Assembly (NCBI RefSeq): GCF_009177095.1
Contig: NZ_AP021861.1
Coordinates: 1,364,001-1,428,000, forward strand
Reading direction: 5' to 3'
Source of the DNA: Lacipirellula parvula
GTDB lineage: Bacteria; Planctomycetota; Planctomycetia; Pirellulales; Lacipirellulaceae
DNA length: 64,000 nt
Below, piece by piece: positions 6,783-14,980 of this stretch. The notes under the pieces were generated by a model. It made no database searches. It saw nothing but the letters and a program-made list of their open reading frames with translations, and was not told the origin of the DNA. The first letter of the stretch is position 1; each line of letters starts with the position of its first letter. The position numbers and the translations under genes were made by a program.

Positions 6783-8558
6783 ATGGCGGCAATGAGATTC
6801 CCTTTAGCGGCAGTATTTGTATTCTCGCTCTGCGGCTCTGCCTTTGCCGATCAAGATTCCATCGGCCCTGACGGCATTAAGTCAAAGGCAACTGGTTTGA
6901 CCGGGGCCGGAGTTCTCATCGGCCAAGTTGAGCCGGGTAGACCGGGACAACCGGGAGTTGATAACGGCATGTACACACACGCCCAAACGCAACCCTTTGC
7001 AGTATACGCGGGCAATGGGAGTGACAGCCCCAATTCCGCTCTTGTCCAAGGTGCAATAGGAGCCCACGCAACCGAAGTAGCTGGCGTTATGATCGCCAAG
7101 CCGACGCCGATCAACTTATATGAAGGCGTAGCCCCTAACGCGATTTTGCATGCGAACGGCGATTCAGGGGCGGGAGGGGATGAAGTATTCGCCGTGGCTT
7201 TGAATCGAATTGCTCGAATTCCCGGTATGCGCGCCATCAATATTAGTGAGGGGCGGGCGTTGCAGCCCTTCATTGAATCGCCGGACGGCAACACTATCAT
7301 GACGCAGATCGTCGACTGGACTGCTATTCGGTATGACGTTCTGAATGTTGTGGGCGGTGCGGAAGACAACGGCCCGGCTGCTGTACCTCAAGACAACTTC
7401 AATGGCATAACTGTCGGCGCTTCGCAAAAGGTACGCGATGGTGAAGGCAATCCCGTTGGCCAGTTTCGGCAGGTTGCGGATTTCAACTTATTTGACCCCG
7501 ACCTAGACGCCGTCGGCGTGCGAACATCCATCGACATATTAGCTCCCGGCGATGATATCTTACTCACTAGCAACAATAATCTAGGCCGCGTTCGCGACGG
7601 CACGAGCTTCGCCGCTCCGCACGTCACCGGAACGGCTGCACTACTACATGAGTATGCTACGACTCAAACGGGGTTGAGCGGTGCGCCGGGATGGGACTTG
7701 GACAATTCGCATCGACATGAGGTAATGAAGTCGATCATTCTCAACTCGGCAGACAAGATAAACGGCGTTCACGGGTCAACGCGAACAGTGGTCGATGAGT
7801 TTGACCAGAATTGGCTACAGCGTTCGGCAGGCACTAGCGATTTGATTGCGTTGGATGAGGATATGGGAGCCGGTCATTTGAACGCTGGTGCTGCGCTTAT
7901 TAACTTTCAACCCGGCGAACAAGAGCCCGGCACCGTCTCACGCATCGGGTGGGATTATGGCACTGTTGGGGCGCCTGGGTCATTCAACGATTATGTAATT
8001 GACCAGCCGATTTCCGGTTACGTTGCGATAACTCTTGCGTGGGACAGAAAGGTTGAATTACTTGAGGGCGACGAAACCTATACGTCGGGCGAGGAATTCA
8101 TCGGTCGCGACTTGAACGACTTAGATATCTACTTATTGCCAGCCAATTCGGACGACTTGGAGGCCGTGCCCCTCGGCATGAAGTCAATTACCTTTGACGA
8201 CAACGTAGAGCATATTTTCTTCGACGTTGGCGAGGGCGGGAACTACAAAATCAAAGTGGTCCATGCTGGCGGTCTAGGCGACGATCAAAACTACGGCCTG
8301 TCGTGGTGGATGGGCGATCCGCCTGATGACATTCCGGGCGACTTCAACGGCGACGGTCAAGTCGACGGAGCCGACCTACAGGAGTGGAAGGACGGCTTTG
8401 GCACGGATTACGATGGAAACGACTTCCTCACTTGGCAACGCAACTATGGGACGGGCGTGCCCGCCACCTCAGCATGGGCTGCCGTTCCTGAGCCATCTGG
8501 CTTGCTGCTGGCAGCTACGGGCTTGATGATTGGATGCTGCGTTCGAGGTAGAAGGTAA
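6783..8558 (+). CDS. S8 (subtilisin-type) secreted protease-like protein with dockerin and PEP-CTERM
   Basis: This 591-residue protein has a signal peptide and then a subtilisin-like domain: AGVLIGQVEPGRPG at the catalytic Asp position (Glu50 instead of Asp), AHATEVAGVM (His95), an Asn in GGAEDNGPAA, and GTSFAAPHVTG (Ser275). A beta-sandwich domain follows. Near the C-terminus is a dockerin-like calcium repeat (DFNGDGQVDGADL and a DYDGND half), then a PEP-CTERM signal (VPEPSG, hydrophobic helix, RGRR). It is probably exported and processed by an exosortase. The Asp-to-Glu change may lower or alter activity. ATG 6792 is an equally plausible start. Confidence 0.85.
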   Translation: MAAMRFPLAAVFVFSLCGSAFADQDSIGPDGIKSKATGLTGAGVLIGQVEPGRPGQPGVDNGMYTHAQTQPFAVYAGNGSDSPNSALVQGAIGAHATEVAGVMIAKPTPINLYEGVAPNAILHANGDSGAGGDEVFAVALNRIARIPGMRAINISEGRALQPFIESPDGNTIMTQIVDWTAIRYDVLNVVGGAEDNGPAAVPQDNFNGITVGASQKVRDGEGNPVGQFRQVADFNLFDPDLDAVGVRTSIDILAPGDDILLTSNNNLGRVRDGTSFAAPHVTGTAALLHEYATTQTGLSGAPGWDLDNSHRHEVMKSIILNSADKINGVHGSTRTVVDEFDQNWLQRSAGTSDLIALDEDMGAGHLNAGAALINFQPGEQEPGTVSRIGWDYGTVGAPGSFNDYVIDQPISGYVAITLAWDRKVELLEGDETYTSGEEFIGRDLNDLDIYLLPANSDDLEAVPLGMKSITFDDNVEHIFFDVGEGGNYKIKVVHAGGLGDDQNYGLSWWMGDPPDDIPGDFNGDGQVDGADLQEWKDGFGTDYDGNDFLTWQRNYGTGVPATSAWAAVPEPSGLLLAATGLMIGCCVRGRR

Positions 8559-8662
8559 GTCGTCGCCCTAAGCAAATTAGCCGGAAATCCAGAGGGCCCA
8601 CCTGTCAGTCTGTCAGAGGGTAGGACTGCGAATCACTGGAAAATCTCAAGACGTAAACTCTT

Positions 8663-9307
8663 ATGCAAGTCGCTAAGTGGATTGCTACTGCGGCGGCGGT
8701 ACTCTTGATTGGATCGGGAGTCTATCAACTCTTTCTAGTAACTCCTCGCCCTGCGACATTGGGCGTATCACTTGTTGTATCTGGGGCGAGCATTTTATAT
8801 GGTCGTTCGTGGGGATACTATATTGCTTATCTGTGTGCGTTTTCCAGTTTGATATCCCCGCAACGAACCTGGCTTATACCTGTTGCTTCCACAGTCCGTC
8901 GCTTCCTCTGGCTAAATACCGGCATCGAACCAGAGCTAATCAATGTTTTGCTTAGCCTTCTGCTTGTCGGTTTGCTTGGTTGGACGCACTACGTTCTGCA
9001 ACAAACACGCCAATTGGATTTACCAATGTCGTTAGCTATCCGCCGCTCTACTACCAAAGTCGCGCTCGGTATCAGTATCGCGATGATACTGATACCTGCT
9101 GCAAGTTTTATTTATCAATTGGCAATTGACCCGCCTAGGTCGGGAGTTCCTGCTACACCCGGGGGCGGATTCCGAGCATTATATGTTCTTTTCTATAGCT
9201 GGCCATTCGTACTTATCGGCCTCATTGGTAGCAGTGTTTGTTTGGTGATTCTCAAGCAACTGGGAACGAAAGCGGGCAGCGGCAGCGATAGCAGCGAGGC
9301 CTTCTAA
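8663..9307 (+). CDS. Multi-spanning membrane protein, unknown
   Basis: At 214 residues it has about five hydrophobic helices (near residues 5-25, 33-50, 95-112, 130-150 and 175-198). It lacks a signal sequence beyond the first helix and ends in a Ser/Gly-rich tail. No family is recognised. It is the last gene before the tRNA fragment that closes the element. The coding sequence is noticeably AT-richer than the chromosome to the right, as expected for recently acquired cargo. Confidence 0.6.
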   Translation: MQVAKWIATAAAVLLIGSGVYQLFLVTPRPATLGVSLVVSGASILYGRSWGYYIAYLCAFSSLISPQRTWLIPVASTVRRFLWLNTGIEPELINVLLSLLLVGLLGWTHYVLQQTRQLDLPMSLAIRRSTTKVALGISIAMILIPAASFIYQLAIDPPRSGVPATPGGGFRALYVLFYSWPFVLIGLIGSSVCLVILKQLGTKAGSGSDSSEAF

Positions 9308-9432
9308 CCGGCGTTGGCAAAACAGAGGCGGGCCGCTTGCCGGCCGCCAGTGAGTAGGGTTGCCATCCGGTAGGTTTTGCGCATTTGTCGCGCGTTTCGC
9401 ATTTCTAGGCGTTTGACGCAAATTCTGGCAGA

Positions 9433-9474
9433 CTCTTAATCAGTAGGTTCATGGTTCGAGTCCATGAGGGAGCA
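9433..9474 (+). other. tRNA-Lys(CTT) 3' fragment, attachment site
   Basis: The bases fold as the 3' half of a tRNA: anticodon loop CTCTTAA (anticodon CTT at 9435-9437), a 5-base variable loop, a perfect T stem (CATGG/CCATG) around TTCGAGT, the acceptor strand AGGGAGC and discriminator A. The 5' half is missing and CCA is not encoded. Such displaced 3' ends mark integration into a tRNA gene, so this is an element boundary (att site). The intact tRNA should lie to the left, outside the window. Confidence 0.85.
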
Positions 9475-10776
9475 CTGATTCTCTGCGAGATCCTCTGAGT
9501 TCTCGCGTTTTCCAGCCTGTGGCTGCACAGAAAACGACTCGCTGCCATCTCTTGCGGCTGAGTACTGCACCGGATTTTGCAGCGCTTTGCCCCCCGTTGG
9601 CTGGGTCGCGGCCCTCGCGAAGTCTTCTTCGGTCGTTCGCCAATAGAACGCTTGCGCGATCTCGATCGTGTGCCCAAGCCATTCGGACGCGACGTGCTGC
9701 GGATACTCCGCGACGATCTCCGTGGCGCGAGTCTGCCGCAAGTTCTGGAACAGCTTTGGCCATGGCGTGAGGCCTGCGCGAGCGATGATCCGCTCCAGCT
9801 GCGTTCGTAGGTTGGCGTTGGCGCCGCGGTAACGAGTGATCACGTAAGCCTTCGCCCGCTCCTTCGGCGGCATGGCATTGACGGTGGCCTCTACGATCGC
9901 CCATGCGTCTTCGAGGAACGGTCGGAGCTCAGGAAAGATCGGCAGCGGTCGAGAGGCGCCGCCGTGATGGTGCTCGGTCTTGGGACTGCGGACCGTGATG
10001 CGATTCGCTTGCCAATCGACGTCGACCCACCGGAGCGCGAGATGCTCTGACGGGCAACGCAGTCCACCGAAGCGACTCAGCGCGAACAGCAACCGCCACT
10101 GAGCATCCGGGCATGCGTCGAGAACCTTCGCAGCCTCCTCACGCGTCACGAAATAATCTCGCTCCCGATTGGATCGCACGGATACCCCCTTCATGCCAGC
10201 GAATGGATTCTCGGTGATGATTCGATCGCGAACGGCGGCGCGGAAGAACTGGCGGGCGAACCCGCACCGGCGCCGAACGGTGTTGTCGCCGAGCTTCTTC
10301 CGTACGACCGTCCCGTTCGCTCGCTTCTCGCCCGCAGCCAACCAACGCCGCCATTTGTCGGCATCTTCCGCAGTGACGTCAGCGAGCAGCTTCTTCGCCC
10401 CGAAGTACTCCAGCAAGCCTCGCTCCGTCGCGCGGTAGTTGATCGCGGTCGATTCCTTCACGTCGGAGCGGCCTTCGATGTAGGCCGCCAAGAACTCACC
10501 GAGAGTCGACGCACTCTTCGCGGACCTCGGCGGGAGCAGCCCCACCTTCGCCAGCTTGTCGTGGAGCGTCGGCGTCAGGTTGCGGACCCATTCCGACGTT
10601 TTGGCACTCCAGCTCGTCTGCGAGATCAGCGCTGCGATTAGCGCCTCCACATGGCCCTTGATGTTCTCGGCCTCCTTCTGCGGCATCTTGCCCAGGCGAA
10701 TCGATCGCCGTTTCTTCTCGCCCGCACTGAACTGGATCGTGCGATTGCCCTGTTTGTCCTTGCTCAGTGATGCCAT
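9436..10776 (-). CDS. int: Tyrosine recombinase / integrase
   Basis: At 446 residues it catalyses site-specific integration and excision. It has an N-terminal arm-binding part, a SAM-like core-binding domain (~90-195) and a catalytic domain (~205-395): Arg240 in FGGLRCPSE, Lys266, Arg347 in QNLRQTR, His369 in WLGHT and nucleophile Tyr378 in AFYWRT. The His of the usual HxxR box is Gln344. The last dozen codons (CSLMDSNHEPTD) are the antisense of the tRNA fragment, and the TAA lies within the anticodon loop, so the attachment site is inside the gene's 3' end. The FGGLRCPSE box is common in planctomycete integrases. Confidence 0.92.
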   Translation of the reverse strand: MASLSKDKQGNRTIQFSAGEKKRRSIRLGKMPQKEAENIKGHVEALIAALISQTSWSAKTSEWVRNLTPTLHDKLAKVGLLPPRSAKSASTLGEFLAAYIEGRSDVKESTAINYRATERGLLEYFGAKKLLADVTAEDADKWRRWLAAGEKRANGTVVRKKLGDNTVRRRCGFARQFFRAAVRDRIITENPFAGMKGVSVRSNRERDYFVTREEAAKVLDACPDAQWRLLFALSRFGGLRCPSEHLALRWVDVDWQANRITVRSPKTEHHHGGASRPLPIFPELRPFLEDAWAIVEATVNAMPPKERAKAYVITRYRGANANLRTQLERIIARAGLTPWPKLFQNLRQTRATEIVAEYPQHVASEWLGHTIEIAQAFYWRTTEEDFARAATQPTGGKALQNPVQYSAARDGSESFSVQPQAGKRENSEDLAENQCSLMDSNHEPTD

Positions 10777-11044
10777 CGGTCGGCGCCCTTTCCGTGTCGC
10801 TGCTCTGGCATGCGACGAGTTCGAGGTTGAGTTGAGCCGCGAGCAGATCGATCGCTCGCAGGCTGAGGCCGGATCGCGTTGAAGGATCCGCCGAGTTAAC
10901 GAATCGCGAAAGCGTTGCCTGGTCGATGCCCGTGGCTTTGCTGATCGCGTAGCGGCTATGAGGCGATGAACGAAGTGCGGCCCGCAGACGCGAGCTCAGC
11001 GTGCTTCGTGAATCATCGTCGGCTGTTGTGCGTGAATCAAGCAT
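10496..11044 (-). CDS. XRE-like helix-turn-helix regulator overlapping the integrase
   Basis: The first ~80 residues form an XRE-like DNA-binding domain (SRYAISKATGIDQATLSRFV and a second helix pair). GGAAC lies before the ATG. It is the likely control gene for the integrase downstream. After residue ~85 the frame continues for ~100 low-complexity, Gly/Glu/Arg-rich residues entirely within the integrase 5' region, overlapping it by 281 bases. That tail probably has no fold of its own and suggests loss of an earlier stop codon or a shortened original gene. Confidence 0.7.
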   Translation of the reverse strand: MLDSRTTADDDSRSTLSSRLRAALRSSPHSRYAISKATGIDQATLSRFVNSADPSTRSGLSLRAIDLLAAQLNLELVACQSSDTERAPTDGITEQGQTGQSHDPVQCGREETAIDSPGQDAAEGGREHQGPCGGANRSADLADELECQNVGMGPQPDADAPRQAGEGGAAPAEVREECVDSR

Positions 11045-11289
11045 GGTTCCAAAATAAAAACGAGTTGAGTGTCGTGTATGACGCCGCGGCCCGCGGCGTT
11101 TGAAGTGTGAATGTTCGAGTCTCGCGGCGACTGGTCTACGCGCGTGGCGTCACGAGCTTCGGACCTATTCTCGCCGTTGCTGTTGTGCTTGGCGTTAGCG
11201 ATTCGAGCAACTAAAGTCACTGGCGAGATTCTGCTTGAGAAGCCGAAATAGTGCATTCAAGATCGGCGACGCTACAGCCTTCAACACAG

Positions 11290-11510
11290 TTGGCTTAGCA
11301 TTCCGAGCGCCGGGAGATATTGCTACGTTCTTCTCCGTCAGCGAGTCTGAAGCTGCTTGAAGGAAACTCAGGCCCTCGAGATCGATCCGGCGACCGTGCT
11401 GCAGCATTCCATCGGCCGGCTGCACCTGATCAAGGAAGCCTGCCAGCGATACTCGCTCGGCAAGTATCAGCGGCTAGCGAGCCAAGCGATCGATCGCGCC
11501 GGCGTCTGAA
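11290..11510 (+). pseudogene. Truncated, frameshifted copy of the 21.75-kb gene
   Basis: From about 11345 the DNA is nearly identical to 21938-22098 (ending LGKYQRLASQAIDRAGV, then TGA). It has one extra G in CTGAAGCTGCTTGAAGG compared with CTGAAGCTCTTGAAGG, which breaks the frame. The upstream part is weakly similar, and no intact start remains. It is a decayed paralogue of a small island gene family. Confidence 0.7.
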
Positions 11511-11545
11511 TCGTTCAATCCTGAAGCACTTGTGCTAGCGGATGG

Positions 11546-11776
11546 TCACATGCCCCTATCGGGGATCAAGTGAACCCGTACGTGGTGTTCGCTGTAGATC
11601 ACGGCGAGCATGCGGATGGCGCCTTCGCGCTCGCTGGCGAAGCGACGCGCGGCGGTGAACTTACGATCGCAGACCGGGCAGAGATACTCCGCGGCGTACT
11701 CGCCTTCCTGCCTGACCATCGTGCATAAGTAATCAATCTCGCCCAACCGAAACCGGTGCTGACTGGTCGCCATCAT
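11546..11776 (-). CDS. CPxC/HH small protein, family copy 1
   Basis: This 76-residue protein starts at a double ATG just after GGAGGAG. A short beta region precedes EYLCPVCDRKF, and a helix ends in YSEHHVRVHL, so two Cys and two or three His could bind one zinc ion. The 13-kb gene at 12751 has the same layout (WYCPRC then AHHFYKHV). Each lies just downstream, on the same strand, of a four-CxxC miniprotein gene, so the two kinds occur as a pair twice. No named family is recognised. Confidence 0.6.
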   Translation of the reverse strand: MMATSQHRFRLGEIDYLCTMVRQEGEYAAEYLCPVCDRKFTAARRFASEREGAIRMLAVIYSEHHVRVHLIPDRGM

Positions 11777-11962
11777 CTCCTCCTGCCCTCAGTGTTTCGG
11801 CAGCGGAATCGGCGCCATTTAGCGGCGTGACGGGTGCTTTCAGGATATTAATGCACCACTGGCGAGCTATGGAATTTGCACTGCGCATTGAAAAGGCTCC
11901 GCGCGTGGTCAGCCGCTCGGAGCCTTCGTAACGACAGGCGATGTAACACTCTGTCGCTCCGG

Positions 11963-12136
11963 TCACTTCGCGACTAGCGCGGCGCTGCACTTAATACAGC
12001 GACCGCTAGAGAAGCACGCCTTGCAGGGGCGCCTCAGCGCGGGTTGGTTCTTGTCGGCAGACGGGAATGACCCAACCCCTTCGCAGTTTGGACAGCGACC
12101 GGAGTTGTGACACAACGAACAGGCGGGGTTGGCCAT
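11963..12136 (-). CDS. Four-CxxC zinc-ribbon miniprotein, copy A
   Basis: This 57-residue protein has four Cys pairs (CSLC, CPNC, CKAC, CIKC) in the pattern C-x2-C-x2-x-G-R-C-x2-C-x-G-V-G-S-F-P, then RR-x-C-K-x-C-x3-G-R-C-x-K-C. It resembles the DnaJ central zinc domain cut down to two half-ribbons. I chose the start at 12136 by alignment with copies at 13063 and 17748; 12175 is also in frame. It probably binds two zinc ions. Role unknown. Confidence 0.65.
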   Translation of the reverse strand: MANPACSLCHNSGRCPNCEGVGSFPSADKNQPALRRPCKACFSSGRCIKCSAALVAK

Positions 12137-12269
12137 CTTGGCTCGTGGGTAGAAGTGCGGGCGATCAAATGCCACTACCCATCATACGCACGTAGTTAGC
12201 GGGAAACTCACCTATCTAGGGGGAATTGAGGGCCGCGACGCGTATTCACCCTACCCGCAAGACGACGCC

Positions 12270-12389
12270 GTGCCGAAGGGGCAGCCTCGACACGGACGCC
12301 GACTTCGCGAAGTCGAAGCGATGCTGCCGAGCGAAGAAATGCAGCACCTCAAACAGTTAGTTGCGGATGCAGTGCAAAACCGCCATTGA
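12270..12389 (+). pseudogene. Possible gene remnant or 39-residue small gene
   Basis: From GTG 12270 a 39-residue helical frame (…REVEAMLPSEEMQHLKQLVA…) runs to TGA at 12387. The frame is open upstream to about 12150 without an ATG. It reads like the C-terminal end of a longer helical protein. The surrounding 12176-12434 stretch holds nothing else I can identify. Confidence 0.25.
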
Positions 12390-12434
12390 AAGCAACTAGT
12401 TTGGGGAATCAGCTGACATCAGGCCGCGGAAAGA

Positions 12435-12650
12435 CTAATGCGGTCGGCCGAGCCGATCTCTCAGAACCCTGATAGCATCCCTGGCTTCCCGCAGTTCGCT
12501 GATGGCCGCCACTTGCGCGGTTGTGGCGTCCGTGACGCCTTGGGTCGTCGCAATGAGCTTTGACATAGCAATGTCGATTCGGGACTCCGCGGCAATCAGC
12601 AGCGATAGTTCGTCATAATCTAAGTTGCGGCGGTGTTGCTCGGTTCCCAT
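12435..12650 (-). CDS. Small helical hypothetical protein
   Basis: I begin at the ATG at 12650 (71 residues), since the longer open frame upstream is low-complexity and antisense-like. The protein is an uninterrupted amphipathic helix (LIAAESRIDIAMSKLIATTQ … SELREARDAIRVLRDRLG), likely a coiled coil. Phage or plasmid accessory proteins of this kind are common, but no family is recognised. Confidence 0.45.
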   Translation of the reverse strand: MGTEQHRRNLDYDELSLLIAAESRIDIAMSKLIATTQGVTDATTAQVAAISELREARDAIRVLRDRLGRPH

Positions 12651-12750
12651 GTGCCTATCGTCGTGTGGATCGAAAGCAAACTGTAGTGAATCAGTCGCGC
12701 AGCCCACTCTAGGGGGTCGCACACATCCTGGACCACCCACCCTGCCAAAG

Positions 12751-13005
12751 TCAGTTGAGCCCTTCCCGCGGCGGCTCGCCCGGAACGTGCTTGTAGAAGT
12801 GGTGGGCGCCGATAGCATCGTAGGCGTCCTGCTTGGCGGAGTTCCACTCGTTGCAGGGAGTGGTTTCCGTCTGCGTGAGGCAGCGCGGGCAGTACCAAGC
12901 GGCGTGATATTTCTCCCGTTGGCGGAAGATTGTCACGTCATATTTGAAGCCGCCAGCCGTGTATTGGCAGCTTTCAATAGGGTACGCCTCATCGGAGTTA
13001 GCCAC
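12751..13005 (-). CDS. CPxC/HH small protein, family copy 2
   Basis: This 84-residue protein has the layout of the 11546 gene: a beta region (FKYDVTIFRQREKYHAAWYC), CPRC, a helix with AHHFYKHV, and a Pro-rich tail. Cys and His spacing suggests a single zinc site. It lies just downstream on the same strand of the four-CxxC miniprotein gene at 13063, repeating the pairing seen at 11.5-12.1 kb. No function is recognised. Confidence 0.55.
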   Translation of the reverse strand: MANSDEAYPIESCQYTAGGFKYDVTIFRQREKYHAAWYCPRCLTQTETTPCNEWNSAKQDAYDAIGAHHFYKHVPGEPPREGLN

Positions 13006-13062
13006 TTAGTCCTCGGTTCAGTAGGCAGGAACCGAAATCATAGGGCAAATCCGGGGGCGGCT

Positions 13063-13233
13063 TCAGGTTGGCGGCTTCGCGCTACACTTCATGCAGCGTC
13101 CGCTCGCGTGGCACTCCTTGCATGCGCGACGCTCGGCCGGTCTCTTCTTATCCTCAGAGGGGAACGATCCCACTCCTTCGCAGTTGGAGCAGCGGCTCGT
13201 TCCTGAACACGCTTCGCAAGTTTCCGTCTTCAT
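13063..13233 (-). CDS. Four-CxxC zinc-ribbon miniprotein, copy B
   Basis: This 56-residue protein starts at 13233, with a purine-rich GAAGAGAGAG directly upstream. Cys pairs CEAC, CSNC, CKEC and CMKC flank the shared CEGVGSFPSEDK block, and the second half is RRACKECHASGRCMKC. It is closest to copy A. The conserved core across three loci, with variable ends, argues for a functional zinc-binding miniprotein. The longer frame upstream to 13422 is not supported by the paralogues. Confidence 0.65.
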   Translation of the reverse strand: MKTETCEACSGTSRCSNCEGVGSFPSEDKKRPAERRACKECHASGRCMKCSAKPPT

Positions 13234-13390
13234 CTCTCTCTTCGGTGAGGGTGGGTGCAATTGGGTCGAAGAATACGCCGTCGCGACATAGCATAGCTGC
13301 GGCGTTCGTGAATTCCAGCCCACGAGAACGCCGCAGAACAGGGCGTCGAAGACGGATGCCCGCGCCGCGCCACTACTCGCGCGGCGCGGG

Positions 13391-13504
13391 CAACACGCTC
13401 GCTGGCTTGATCCTGAGATCAAAGATCGCGGGCTGCTGGATGATTTGATGCGGCCGTTGGCGGATGGGTCGCTTGAGGTGGAGGCGATGGGTGGGTTGTT
13501 CTAG
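13391..13504 (+). pseudogene. C-terminal gene remnant
   Basis: A frame ending at TAG 13502 reads QHARWLDPEIKDRGLLDDLM and on to MGGLF. The WLDP then LL..L.RPL pattern resembles the end of SRAP (YedK-type) proteins, but no start or catalytic Cys/His block precedes it. I treat it as a fragment of unknown origin. Confidence 0.25.
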
Positions 13505-13620
13505 CAGTCGGCTGTTGCTTTGAAGGCGGACCACGCCAAATGAATCAGCGTCAACAACACTGCGAGCAGCACCGTCGCGTACAGCAAAGACTCTAAGCTG
13601 TATCGGAAAGGTCGCTTCAT
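13501..13620 (-). CDS. 39-residue single-span membrane protein
   Basis: Reading the minus strand from ATG 13620 gives MKRPFRYSLESLLYATVLLA, continuing through one hydrophobic helix (to about residue 31) and ending TADC. The FRYSLESLL start resembles the F-S-L-R-x-L-L membrane motif common in planctomycete proteins (also in the 20583 gene). It may be a trimmed member of that type. Its TAG shares bases with the stop of the remnant on the other strand. Confidence 0.4.
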   Translation of the reverse strand: MKRPFRYSLESLLYATVLLAVLLTLIHLAWSAFKATADC

Positions 13621-13763
13621 GCCCCCACTATACCCGCTGGCGACGGACGGGGCGAAAGCGGATGGCACACCTCTGACGCGACTCAGTGGCGTCCGCGAAC
13701 AAATCGCCTCGCATACTCAGCGACGGCAGCGCCTAACACTGTGAACGCTGCGGCTATTAGAAG

Positions 13764-14015
13764 TTAAAGCAATGCCAGGAAGGCAACCACCTTACCCACA
13801 ACCTTTGCCACCTCGCCAACCGAATCTCCCCTACAGAGCTCGATGCCAGAACTGATCATCACCAGAGGCAGAAGAAAGCCAGAGCAGACGATCGCAAAAA
13901 CGCTTCCGAAGGCCACACCATACCTAGCACCTCGCCGGACGGAGTCGCGCAGGCTGATACTAGCGAGTAGCATTGAGGGCTGGATCGAGTCTCGGATGCG
14001 GCGGCGAATCACCAT
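13764..14015 (-). CDS. Small membrane protein, hypothetical
   Basis: This 83-residue protein has a basic N-terminus (MVIRRRIRDS), one clear membrane helix near residues 33-55 (VAFGSVFAIVCSGFLLPLVM), and a second weaker hydrophobic end (VVAFLALL). Translation of the opposite strand here is basic and repetitive, which supports the minus-strand reading. Unknown function. Confidence 0.4.
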   Translation of the reverse strand: MVIRRRIRDSIQPSMLLASISLRDSVRRGARYGVAFGSVFAIVCSGFLLPLVMISSGIELCRGDSVGEVAKVVGKVVAFLALL

Positions 14016-14080
14016 CGCCGCATTCTACTGCCCGCGCTCCCCAGCGAAAGCAGACCTAGCCGCCGGATTCTGGGGCGGAG

Positions 14081-14380
14081 TTAATCACCCTGCTCGGGCA
14101 ATTCCGAGTAAGGCGTTTCTGCCCTGTCTAACGAAGCAACGGACTCTGACCGTGTGCCCTGATCACTTACTAAGCCGCCGCCGCTGTCGTTGGCAGACCG
14201 ATGCAGCCAAGCGGAAATTGGTACTGTTGGAATTGCGAAGGCGAGAAGCACGCAGACGGCGATCAGTAGCGGCCGGCTGCCCGGGTTACGGTGCAGGATT
14301 TCCGCGACGGCGAAGAGTGCGATCCATACGGCAAGCGTCAGCCACCCGAAGATCGACTTCACTAAATCCATGCCGCCCAT
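14081..14380 (-). CDS. Two-span membrane protein, hypothetical
   Basis: This 99-residue protein has two membrane helices (about 10-27 and 36-55: PLLIAVCVLLAFAIPTVPIS) followed by a hydrophilic, acidic cytoplasmic or periplasmic tail (TPYSELPEQGD). No family is recognised. It is divergent from the membrane protein gene at 14492, with a 111-base gap that could hold two promoters. Confidence 0.5.
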   Translation of the reverse strand: MGGMDLVKSIFGWLTLAVWIALFAVAEILHRNPGSRPLLIAVCVLLAFAIPTVPISAWLHRSANDSGGGLVSDQGTRSESVASLDRAETPYSELPEQGD

Positions 14381-14491
14381 TCTAACCGCCGCCGAGTCGG
14401 GTTCCTACGCCACCAACATGCCCTTCCGTATGCTAGAGTTTCAGGTGAGAGGACATGTCTCGCCAGTTTGGCATGCTTCAGGACGGGTGCC

Positions 14492-14785
14492 ATGGTCCAA
14501 ACGTATCGCGTACCGATTGCCGTTACCGTTGTTTGGGCAACCACGGTGTTGCTCGCCGTGTGGTGCGGCAGCCTGTCCGCTTCCGCGGGAATCCTGCCCG
14601 ACCGGTGGATGGGCATCGGAATGGTCTTCGGCCTGGTGAACGTCGCCCTGGTAGTCGTTGGCGCGTGGTATCTGCCCGCGAGCATTCCTCGGATCATCGC
14701 TCGCCTTCTTCAGTTAGCTGGCATGGCTGGTGCGCTTTGGGCTGCAGGAACGCTCACACGAGCGATCTACGCGCTCACCGTCTGA
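14492..14785 (+). CDS. Three-span membrane protein, hypothetical
   Basis: I choose ATG 14492 over TTG 14468 because the membrane segment begins directly after it (MVQTYRVPIAVTVVWATTVL). The 97 residues contain three hydrophobic helices and a short basic loop (SIPRIIARLL). Small planctomycete membrane proteins of this size are usually of unknown function. Confidence 0.5.
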   Translation: MVQTYRVPIAVTVVWATTVLLAVWCGSLSASAGILPDRWMGIGMVFGLVNVALVVVGAWYLPASIPRIIARLLQLAGMAGALWAAGTLTRAIYALTV

Positions 14786-14980
14786 CCAGCCGGCGCGAAG
14801 GCTTTGCTCTGCGCATCGTCCGGCGTCATGTTGTCAAAACAGCCTAGTTTAGGTCGCGGTGACCAACTGTTCGTCGTCGAACTCAACCGCCGGCGCCGTC
14901 CACTCGCGCCGCATGCCGCCGCCTCCGCGCCCGGAGAGAGATCCGACGTCGCATGACAACTTGTCACTGGTCAGCCGAGG

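Noticed and set aside
13391-13504. Possible SRAP (YedK) gene
   Set aside because: Only a WLDP…LL…RPL end is visible; the catalytic Cys and His blocks are missing.
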